From positions 1-11,432 of the forward strand of contig PLSY01000379.1 of the NCBI GenBank assembly GCA_003164275.1: 11,432 bases of DNA, in the 5' to 3' direction. Source of the stretch: Acidimicrobiaceae bacterium. GTDB lineage: Bacteria; Actinomycetota; Acidimicrobiia; Acidimicrobiales; RAAP-2. Both the position numbers and the translations under genes were made by a program. The notes below the pieces were generated by a model. The model was given only the letters and a program-made list of their open reading frames with translations. It did not search any database and had not been told where the DNA came from. Positions 5,795 through 11,432 of the stretch are shown piece by piece (the first letter of the stretch is position 1; the number at the start of each line of letters is the position of its first letter).

Positions 5795-6279
5795 GGCTTT
5801 GGCTGTGCCGCCGAAGACTGCTCGTCCGCTTCCCTATGGTGTTCCTTCGACTCTCGTTGGTCGAGTTCGACGTCCCGCATCCGCTCGTCGGATGCCTCCT
5901 CCAACATCATGAGGCCGCTCTCCGCCTCAGGAAGAGCTCGCAACAGCTCATCGAGCTTCCGCTGGGTAGCGGACTGCTCCCGTCCCTGGGTGTGTTGGAT
6001 AACGAACACCATCATCAAGGTCACCGTGGCCGACGCGACTTCGAAACCGGTGAGCCACCCCGAAGAGAACCGGAGGATGGCCCCGGTGACGATGGCGCCG
6101 AGCAAGAGAGCGGCCAAGACGAAGGAGGTGAGGGGCAGCGAGCTGTAGTGGTCGACGTGATGGAGCCAGCGGCTGGATCGTGAAAGTTGGCGAGTCCGAG
6201 GGACGATTCTGTCCCGTTGCGCCCACGTCCACCGACGTGGCGACGAAGCCTGTGTGGTTTGCTCGCGGTCGGTAGGCAT
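5791..6279 (-). CDS. Low-affinity iron permease-family membrane protein
   Basis: From ATG 6279 this is 162 residues. Two membrane helices are visible (about 49-70 and 75-96), followed by VFVIQHTQGREQSATQRKLDELLRA (91-115) and a helical acidic tail with LMMLEEASDERM. The run VTLMMVFVIQHTQ then QRKLDELLRA is the hallmark of the low-affinity iron permease family (Pfam Iron_permease), whose bacterial members are small inner-membrane proteins of mostly untested function. AGGTGA lies seven bases before ATG 6279, which favours it over the in-frame ATGs at 6339 and 6336. Its TGA overlaps the TTG start of the DUF2127 gene. Iron transport itself is not established by the sequence. Confidence 0.7.
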   Translation of the reverse strand: MPTDREQTTQASSPRRWTWAQRDRIVPRTRQLSRSSRWLHHVDHYSSLPLTSFVLAALLLGAIVTGAILRFSSGWLTGFEVASATVTLMMVFVIQHTQGREQSATQRKLDELLRALPEAESGLMMLEEASDERMRDVELDQRESKEHHREADEQSSAAQPKP

Positions 6280-6427
6280 GGGGAGTTCACCTGCACCCCG
6301 ACGGACCGAGTGGTGGAGCCGGGAGAGGCATGCCATCACGCCAGTCCCGCCAGGGTTGTTCTCTTATGCCCAAATGCTGGCGCCGGAAACCAGAAAGCAG
6401 TGCCGGGGCAATCGGCGCAAGGAAGCC

Positions 6428-6448
6428 GGCAGTGACCCTCACTGCCGC
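6428..6448 (-). terminator. Stem-loop after tRNA-Cys
   Basis: CGGCAGTG (6428-6435) and CACTGCCG (6441-6448) make a perfect 8-bp stem with a five-base loop, beginning four bases after the CCA end of tRNA-Cys. The minus strand continues GCTTCCT, a short pyrimidine run rather than a clean T-tract. It probably ends the tRNA transcript and isolates the downstream membrane-protein operon. Confidence 0.6.
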
Positions 6449-6452
6449 AACT

Positions 6453-6526
6453 GGAGGCGGCGGGCGGAATCGAACCGCCGTACGGGGCTTTGCAGGCCCC
6501 TGCCTAAACCACTCGGCCACGCCGCC
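6453..6526 (-). tRNA. tRNA-Cys (anticodon GCA)
   Basis: The minus strand gives a full cloverleaf: acceptor GGCGGCG/CGCCGCC, a three-base-pair D stem GCC/GGC, anticodon stem GGGGC/GCCCC with loop CTGCAAA (anticodon GCA), and T stem GGCGG/CCGCC with loop TTCGATT. The discriminator is T (U73, base 6456), the identity base of cysteine tRNAs, and CCA is encoded (6453-6455), unlike in the tRNA-Val of this window. Confidence 0.96.
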
Positions 6527-6539
6527 AGGACGCCGCAGG

Positions 6540-6568
6540 ATCCTACCCTCCCCTTCGGGATGCTTGAA
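6540..6568 (-). promoter_or_regulatory. Promoter of tRNA-Cys
   Basis: TTCAAG (6563-6568) and TAGGAT (6540-6545), read on the minus strand, are separated by exactly 17 bases and place the transcription start about seven bases before the tRNA 5' end. The -35 box overlaps TTGAAT on the plus strand, the only candidate -10 of the divergent glycosyltransferase gene. Confidence 0.5.
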
Positions 6569-6575
6569 TCTCACC

Positions 6576-7601
6576 ATGAGGATAGGAATCATCGCTCCGC
6601 CGTGGACTCCCATCCCGCCGCTTCTCTACGGCGGGATCGAACTGGTGGTCGAGCAACTGGCTCGGGGCCTCCAGCAGGCTGGACACGAGGTGTTGCTCTT
6701 CGCCACCGGCGATTCCACCTGTCCGGTTCCCCGCCAGTGGGTACTGCCGCAAGCCGAGGGCGAGCGCATTGGCATGGTCGTTCCCGAGATCCGCCACGTC
6801 ATCCATGCCTATGAGGCCGTTCGGGACTGCGATGTCGTCCATGATCACACCGTGATGGGCCCGTTCCACTCCGAGCACTACCCGCAGCTCCCGGTGGCCA
6901 CCACCATCCATGGCCCGTTCAACGATGAGCTCAGTGACATCTACCGGGTCAATGCCGACCGGGTCCCCATCATCGCCATCTCCCACGCCCAGCGGCGATC
7001 GGCCGGTGACATACCGATCGCCCGCGTCATCCACCACGGCGTCGATGCCTCCCACTTCCCCATCGGGTCCGGCGAAGGCGACCAAGATGGACCGTTCGTC
7101 CTGTTCTTGGGTCGGATGGCCGCCGATAAAGGGGCCCACCGCGCAATCGCCATCGCCCGCAAAGCAGGTGTCCGCATCCTGTTGGCCGCCAAGATGCGGG
7201 AGCCCTGGGAGATGGAGTACTTCGCCACTCAGGTGCAACCGCTACTCGGCAGCGACGCCATCTACCTCGGCGAGGTGTCCCACGAGCGCAAGCTCGAGCT
7301 ACTGGCCGGGGCGTCCGCCCTTCTGTTCCCCATTCGCTGGAACGAGCCCTTCGGCATGGTCATGATCGAGGCGATGGCCTGTGGGACGCCCGTGCTGGCC
7401 TTTCCGGAAGGAGCCGCCCCCGAGGTCGTCGACGACGGCCGCACAGGGTTCCTCTGCGAAGATGAGGAGGCCATGATCGCAGCCATCGGGCGGATCGGCG
7501 AGATCAAGCGAAGCGACTGCCGACTTGCCGTAGAGGGTTACTTTTCAACCACCCGCATGGTGGCCGAGCACATCGAGCTATTCGAGTCGATGGTCGGCTG
7601 A
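6576..7601 (+). CDS. GT4-family glycosyltransferase
   Basis: This 341-residue GT-B-fold enzyme would move a sugar from a nucleotide-sugar donor onto an unknown acceptor at the cytosolic side of the membrane. The N-terminal Rossmann domain has PPLLYGGIELVVEQLARGL with the glycine pair at 19-20, DVVHDHT (86-92), HGPF (112-115) and ISHAQRR (135-141). The C-terminal donor-binding domain has VIHHGVD (151-157), LFLGRMAADKG (176-186; R180 and K185 bind phosphates) and EPFGMVMIEAMACGTPV with the E-x7-E pair E257/E265. The chosen ATG is the first before the domain, since the longer frame upstream reads through tRNA-Cys. There is no ribosome binding site; TTGAAT at 6564-6569 lies six bases before the ATG, so a leaderless mRNA is possible. 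The substrate cannot be told; the gene stands alone. Confidence 0.9.
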   Translation: MRIGIIAPPWTPIPPLLYGGIELVVEQLARGLQQAGHEVLLFATGDSTCPVPRQWVLPQAEGERIGMVVPEIRHVIHAYEAVRDCDVVHDHTVMGPFHSEHYPQLPVATTIHGPFNDELSDIYRVNADRVPIIAISHAQRRSAGDIPIARVIHHGVDASHFPIGSGEGDQDGPFVLFLGRMAADKGAHRAIAIARKAGVRILLAAKMREPWEMEYFATQVQPLLGSDAIYLGEVSHERKLELLAGASALLFPIRWNEPFGMVMIEAMACGTPVLAFPEGAAPEVVDDGRTGFLCEDEEAMIAAIGRIGEIKRSDCRLAVEGYFSTTRMVAEHIELFESMVG

Positions 7602-7604
7602 CTG

Positions 7605-7636
7605 GCTGCTGTACGCAGCGGCGCTCAGGAGCGCCG
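7605..7636. terminator. Hairpins between convergent genes
   Basis: Two stem-loops lie in the junction. GCTGC/GCAGC (7605-7609/7615-7619) is weak. CGGCGCT/AGCGCCG (7619-7625/7630-7636) is a perfect 7-bp stem with loop CAGG that includes the stop codon of the minus-strand gene. Neither has a T-run; a bidirectional transcription end is plausible because both flanking genes converge here. Confidence 0.4.
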
Positions 7637-7819
7637 GCGAAAGACCAGCTTGGCTACGAGGGCGATCAGGACCAAGACGACTACGACCTTCACGAAGAAC
7701 CAAATGATCCCGGCCACGAAGCTGAGCAGGGCGAAGGCGACGAACAGAGCGATGAGCCCACCGCCCACAATGAGCACGCCATCAAAGACGCTGAGGCCCG
7801 AGCGATCCTCTTGTTCCAT
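7625..7819 (-). CDS. Small two-helix membrane protein, function unknown
   Basis: This 64-residue protein has a short acidic N-terminus (MEQEDRSGLS), two closely spaced hydrophobic helices (about 13-36 and 39-59) and a basic end (KLVFRRRS), so the C-terminus is probably cytosolic. I do not recognise a named family. TAGCCT on the minus strand (7826-7831) ends six bases before the ATG and no ribosome binding site is present, which suggests a leaderless mRNA. It is divergent from glnD, with only 98 bases between the two starts, and convergent with the glycosyltransferase gene. The length, hydrophobic pattern and promoter together make it a likely real gene. Confidence 0.7.
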   Translation of the reverse strand: MEQEDRSGLSVFDGVLIVGGGLIALFVAFALLSFVAGIIWFFVKVVVVLVLIALVAKLVFRRRS

Positions 7820-7825
7820 GCCGAC

Positions 7826-7831
7826 AGGCTA
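7826..7831 (-). promoter_or_regulatory. -10 box TAGCCT of the small membrane protein gene
   Basis: Read on the minus strand, TAGCCT fits TANNNT and is followed by six bases and then ATG 7819, the leaderless spacing also seen at 486 and 7906. No -35 box is evident. Confidence 0.45.
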
Positions 7832-7902
7832 ACCCTCCAGCCCCCTGGTGAGCGGTCAGGAGGGTACCTGCCCGCATCATGGACCAATGAGACGGTGGCC
7901 GG

Positions 7903-7911
7903 TGGTACGGT
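7903..7911 (+). promoter_or_regulatory. Extended -10 box of glnD (leaderless start)
   Basis: TGGTACGGT is an extended -10 (TGN plus TANNNT). Six bases (7912-7917) separate it from GTG 7918, and there is no ribosome binding site. Transcription should begin at the GTG. Confidence 0.5.
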
Positions 7912-7917
7912 CCGGCC

Positions 7918-10296
7918 GTGTCCCTGCGCGCCCAGAGAGAAACGCTGATCAGTAGCCGTGACCTCCGTGGAGACGCATTCTGCCGGGCTTATTCGGGCGC
8001 TGCCGACCAGTGGTTGACGGGTCTGTTCAACGAGGCCACCCAGGGCGAGAGCCGGGGAATGGCCCTGGTGGCCGTCGGCGGTTACGGCAGGGCTGAGCTG
8101 TGCCCGTTCAGCGATCTCGATGTGGTCCTTATCCATCGTGGCCGGAGAAACGTATCGGCCATTGCCGACAAGATCTGGTACCCGGTCTGGGACGAGGGGA
8201 TCTCGCTCGACCACAGCGTCCGTCGTCCGAGCGATGCCCTGGAGATGGCAAATGAGGACCTGCGGGTAGCTCTGGGCCTGCTCGATGCCCGTGTCATCTG
8301 CGGCGATCCGAAGGTGGCCGGGCCCGTCCTCGAAGGAGCGAAGGAAAAGTGGGCAAAGCAGAAGCCGGCCTGGCTCGGCGTGTTGGCCGACCTGGTCTCC
8401 GAGCGTCACCGCTCCTACGGGGATGTCGGCTTTCTCATTGAGCCGGACCTAAAGGAGTCGCATGGCGGTCTCCGTGACGTCGCCGCCCTGGTGGCAATGA
8501 TGGAAGCCGTCCCGGTGCTGGCTGACTATGTCGACATGAAGGCCATCGATGGCGCCCGGGCCATGCTGACCTCGGTCAGAGTCGAGCTGCACCGTCGGGC
8601 TGGCCGAGAGCAGAACAAGCTGCTGATGCAGGAACAAGACCAGGTGGCCGAGGCCCTCGATTCGTCGAGTACCGACGCAATGCTGCGGGCAGTCGCCGCG
8701 GCGGGCCGCACGATCGCATGGGAGGGCGACGACGCATGGCGGCGTCGAGGAGCCTGGTCACGGCTGCAGGGTTCGGGTCGTGGGCGACGTCGGGGGAATC
8801 GAGAAAAATCCGCCGAAGGGGCGCCAGCCCACACGTCAGTCCCCTCCGATCCCGACATTGGGGTGACCGAAGATGAGGTGATCCTCACCGATGCCGCCGA
8901 CATCACCGGGGACCCGTCGCTGGCCCTGCGCTTGGCCGCCGTGGCGGCAGAGAAGAATCTCCCCATCTCGAGAGACGCCCTCAATGTCCTGGGCCGAAAG
9001 GCCCCACCCCCGCCTGTCCCCTGGTCAGACGAACTCCGAGGGACCCTGGTGCGGGTGCTCGCCACCGGCCCACCGGCCATCGCCGCCCTGGAGGCGCTCG
9101 ATCAGCGCAGGCTCCTCGAGCGCTACGTCCCCGAATGGGCGTCGGTCAGGAACAAGCCTCAGCGCAACCCTTACCACCGCTTCACCGTCGACAGGCACCT
9201 CCTCGAGGCCACAGCCAATGCGGCCACACTCGCCCATCGCGTCCACCGTGCCGACCTGTTGTTGATCGGCACATTTCTTCACGACATCGGGAAGGGGTTC
9301 CCAGGGGACCACACCGACGTCGGGATCACCCTGGTGGGCGAGATCGGCCGGAGGATCGGCCTGCCCGAGCCGGATGTCGAGACCCTGGTCACCATGGTCC
9401 GCCTCCACCTCCTACTGCCGGACTCGGCGACTAAGCGGGACCTCGACGACCCGGCCACAGCCGAGCGGGTGGCAAAAGAGGTGGGCAACCGCTCCACCCT
9501 CGAGCTACTGGCCGCCCTGGTCGAGGCGGACAGCCTGGCCACCGGGCCCTCGGCCTGGGGAGCTTGGAAGGCCGGCTTGGTGGCCGAGTTGGTCGAACGC
9601 ACCAATCGATTGCTGGCCGGCGAGCCGGCCATAGAACCCACCCCCTGGGTGACCGACGAACTGCGGGTCATCATGGACTCGGTCCGCCACCATGGTGAGC
9701 CCGCTCTGTCGATCGAGGACCCCATCGTCACCGTGGTGGCGACCGACCACTCAGGGCTCCTCTCAGAGGTCACGGGTGTGCTTGCCCTCCACGGGCTCAA
9801 CGTCAAGTCGGCCACGGTGTCGGGCGAGGACGAGATGGCGGTTGAGATCTTTACCGTTGAGCCGGCGAGGGGACGGTGGCCGAAAGTGGCCCGACTCTCG
9901 GACGATCTGGCCGCGATCATGGCCGGGAAGCTATCCATCGACGCCCAGCTGGCCGAACGGGCTCGCACCTATCAGCGTGAGCGGAAGTTCACCCGTCCCA
10001 ACCTGGTGTCAACGCAGGTAACGGTGGATAACAATGCCTCGGCCACGGCCACCGTGGTCGAGGTGCGGGCCGAGGACGTCGTTGGACAGCTCCACCGGAT
10101 CACCCAGGCCCTCGTGGACTGCCGGCTGGATGTGATCTCGGCCAAGGTGTCGACGTTCGGGGCCGCCGTGGTCGATGCCTTCTACGTGCGCGGCCCGAAC
10201 GGCAGCAAGGTCACCGACGCCCAGTCCATCGCCGCCCTCGAGAGGACCGTGAAGGAGCGAGTCAAAGAGGGCCATCCCGAAGGGTCGGCGGGCTAG
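7918..10296 (+). CDS. glnD: PII protein nucleotidyltransferase/removing enzyme GlnD
   Basis: GlnD senses glutamine and modifies PII signal protein (uridylylation in proteobacteria, adenylylation of GlnK in studied actinobacteria), then removes the group when nitrogen is ample. All domains are present in its 792 residues. The nucleotidyltransferase has GGYGRAEL (54-61) with D66 and D68. PDLKE (176-180) and GGLRD (183-187) are GlnD hallmarks. The HD hydrolase has H427 and H455-D456 in FLHDIGKG. ACT1 starts near 603 (IVTVVATDHSGLLSEVTGVL) and ACT2 near 711 (ATVVEVRAEDVVGQLHRITQ). A polar, arginine-rich linker (281-315) joins the first two parts. It is about 100 residues shorter than E. coli GlnD. 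The GTG start rests on the TGGTACGGT box six bases before it. No glnK or amtB, its common actinobacterial partners, is in the window. Confidence 0.95.
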   Translation: MSLRAQRETLISSRDLRGDAFCRAYSGAADQWLTGLFNEATQGESRGMALVAVGGYGRAELCPFSDLDVVLIHRGRRNVSAIADKIWYPVWDEGISLDHSVRRPSDALEMANEDLRVALGLLDARVICGDPKVAGPVLEGAKEKWAKQKPAWLGVLADLVSERHRSYGDVGFLIEPDLKESHGGLRDVAALVAMMEAVPVLADYVDMKAIDGARAMLTSVRVELHRRAGREQNKLLMQEQDQVAEALDSSSTDAMLRAVAAAGRTIAWEGDDAWRRRGAWSRLQGSGRGRRRGNREKSAEGAPAHTSVPSDPDIGVTEDEVILTDAADITGDPSLALRLAAVAAEKNLPISRDALNVLGRKAPPPPVPWSDELRGTLVRVLATGPPAIAALEALDQRRLLERYVPEWASVRNKPQRNPYHRFTVDRHLLEATANAATLAHRVHRADLLLIGTFLHDIGKGFPGDHTDVGITLVGEIGRRIGLPEPDVETLVTMVRLHLLLPDSATKRDLDDPATAERVAKEVGNRSTLELLAALVEADSLATGPSAWGAWKAGLVAELVERTNRLLAGEPAIEPTPWVTDELRVIMDSVRHHGEPALSIEDPIVTVVATDHSGLLSEVTGVLALHGLNVKSATVSGEDEMAVEIFTVEPARGRWPKVARLSDDLAAIMAGKLSIDAQLAERARTYQRERKFTRPNLVSTQVTVDNNASATATVVEVRAEDVVGQLHRITQALVDCRLDVISAKVSTFGAAVVDAFYVRGPNGSKVTDAQSIAALERTVKERVKEGHPEGSAG

Positions 10297-10360
10297 CCGG
10301 AGAAAATCCCCCTTACAGGGCAACAATCACTCAGAGTGGCGCCGTAACGCGCCGATGTAC

Positions 10361-10369
10361 TGATAGATT
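10361..10369 (+). promoter_or_regulatory. Extended -10 box of the L,D-transpeptidase gene
   Basis: TGATAGATT fits an extended -10 (TGN plus TANNNT) in an AT-rich patch between glnD and the next gene. Transcription would start near 10376, leaving a short leader with GGGAGAGG (10381-10388) just before ATG 10390. No -35 is recognisable. Confidence 0.4.
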
Positions 10370-10389
10370 TTGTTTAGTAAGGGAGAGGT

Positions 10390-11432
10390 ATGCAGGCTGC
10401 ACACAAACATTCGAGTGCTTCGCGCCCTCAGTCGGCCCGCAAGGGGCGACGGGGCTGGCCCATTGCCATCGCCTTGGTGACCGTGGCCATCGTCGCCGTT
10501 GGGGTGACCGCATTCACCGTCCACGGCTCGAGCGGACGTGCTGTTGCCTCCCCCACCACCTCTCCTGCCAGTGCCGCTGGGACTGCTGCTGATGACGGGC
10601 CTCTGACCGTCGTCACGGTGACGCCCACCGATGCCAGCACCGATGTCCCGAGCGATGCCACGGTCTCCGTCCAGTTCTCCGTCCCGCTCGATCCCCACTC
10701 CCCCACACCGACGCTCAGCCCGGCCGTCGCTGGCACTTGGCAGATCGTGACGCCCGACACGTTCACGTTTGTCGCCTCGGCGCCGTTTGTCCCGTCCAGC
10801 GCCGAGACGATCACCATCCCCGGCGGATCGTCGGGAGTGCTCAGCGCAGCGGGCAAGCACCTCGACCAGACCTCGACCGTCCAGTTCAGCGTGGCCGAAG
10901 GGTCGACCCTGCGGCTCCAGCAACTCTTGGCCCAACTGGGGTACCTGCCCGTGAGCTTCACGCCGGCCGGTCCGCTGACCGCTTCCCAGGAGGCGGCCCA
11001 GGCCCAGGAGGGGTCGTTCAACTGGCGCTGGAACATGCCGACCTCGCTTGAGAGCCTGTGGACCGTGGGCACCCTCAACGTGATCACCAAGGGTGCAGTC
11101 ATGGATTACGAGTCGCAGCACAACATGAAGACAGACGGCGTGGCCGGCCCCGCCGTGTGGGAGCAGCTCCTGGCCGACGCGTCGGCTGGAACCATGGACC
11201 CCAATGCTTACAACTACGTCTACGTAACAAAGACGCTCCCCGAGACGGCGACGATCTATAGCAATGGTGCGGCGGTCTATTCCAGTCGCGCCAACACGGG
11301 GGTGGCGGCTGCGCCGACCGCAGACGGCACCTTCCCGGTGTACCTGCGCTACAAGGTCACGACCATGACCGGTACCAATCCCGACGGCTCGAAATACTCT
11401 GACCCCGGCATCCCCTGGGTCAGCTACTTCAA
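10390..11432 (+). CDS. L,D-transpeptidase with Ig-like and PG-binding domains (partial)
   Basis: The first 347 residues of a cell-wall enzyme that would make 3-3 cross-links in peptidoglycan. A basic N-terminus and one membrane helix (23-43) anchor it outside the cell. A Ser/Thr/Ala/Pro linker follows, then an Ig-like domain (about 71-168, VTPTDASTDVPSDATVSVQF) and a peptidoglycan-binding domain (about 174-262) whose halves, LRLQQLLAQLGYLPV and GAVMDYESQHNMKTDGVAGP, are separated by about 45 residues. The YkuD domain begins near 275 (YVYVTKTLPETATIYSNG). The catalytic SHGC region lies beyond the window edge, so activity cannot be checked. The ATG is preceded by GGGAGAGG, which is close to it. 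It is co-directional with glnD but has its own likely promoter. Confidence 0.85.
   Translation, partial: MQAAHKHSSASRPQSARKGRRGWPIAIALVTVAIVAVGVTAFTVHGSSGRAVASPTTSPASAAGTAADDGPLTVVTVTPTDASTDVPSDATVSVQFSVPLDPHSPTPTLSPAVAGTWQIVTPDTFTFVASAPFVPSSAETITIPGGSSGVLSAAGKHLDQTSTVQFSVAEGSTLRLQQLLAQLGYLPVSFTPAGPLTASQEAAQAQEGSFNWRWNMPTSLESLWTVGTLNVITKGAVMDYESQHNMKTDGVAGPAVWEQLLADASAGTMDPNAYNYVYVTKTLPETATIYSNGAAVYSSRANTGVAAAPTADGTFPVYLRYKVTTMTGTNPDGSKYSDPGIPWVSYF

Noticed and set aside
6330..6575. Upstream extension of the glycosyltransferase frame
   Set aside because: It would translate through tRNA-Cys and its terminator; the GT4 domain starts exactly at ATG 6576.
9279..9968. Minus-strand open frame of 229 codons
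   Set aside because: It is antisense to the HD and ACT parts of glnD, and its serine/arginine-rich product has no recognisable domain.
10327..11121. Minus-strand open frame of 264 codons
   Set aside because: It is antisense to the L,D-transpeptidase, whose anchor, Ig-like, PG-binding and YkuD regions read cleanly on the plus strand.

Overview
The window is high-GC, densely packed bacterial DNA. Several features suggest a member of the Actinomycetota, possibly the Acidimicrobiia: strong G/C bias at third codon positions, TANNNT boxes lying exactly six bases before GTG/ATG starts (leaderless mRNAs), an actinobacterial-style integrase, a zinc-ribbon DUF2127 protein, and an Ig-like/PG-binding/YkuD L,D-transpeptidase. 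The lineage is an inference from style, not from a marker gene.

Left part (1 to about 4660): the end of an integrated mobile element. It holds the 3' tail of an unknown gene (3-89), a small excisionase-like HTH protein (136-330), and a tightly packed cargo operon. The cargo is an XRE-type regulator (498-911), an AbiEii/MenT-like nucleotidyltransferase (908-1498), a broken or frameshifted small gene (1495-1757), and a 479-residue protein with a C-terminal PD-(D/E)XK nuclease motif (1754-3193). All of these junctions are 4-base stop/start overlaps. A tyrosine integrase (3298-4533, minus) lies next to the 3' end of a tRNA-Val(GAC) gene (4660-4732, minus), the usual layout of an element integrated in a tRNA 3' end. 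The other attachment site is not in the window. A 53-base nested palindrome sits directly before the integrase ribosome binding site.

Middle part (4733-7830): chromosomal genes. A two-gene minus-strand operon encodes a low-affinity iron permease-family membrane protein (5791-6279) and a zinc-ribbon/DUF2127 membrane protein (4796-5794), joined by a TTGA overlap. Upstream is tRNA-Cys(GCA) (6453-6526, minus) with its own stem-loop. Divergent from it is a GT4 glycosyltransferase (6576-7601, plus). This converges on a 64-residue two-helix membrane protein (7625-7819, minus) through a shared hairpin.

Right part (7831-11432): glnD, the PII nucleotidyltransferase of nitrogen signalling (7918-10296), then the first 347 residues of a membrane-anchored L,D-transpeptidase (10390 to the window edge; active site not included).

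The most interesting part is the XRE/nucleotidyltransferase/(broken gene)/nuclease operon placed between the excisionase and the integrase. It reads as a toxin-antitoxin or anti-phage cassette carried by the element. Its function is inferred from domains and gene order only.
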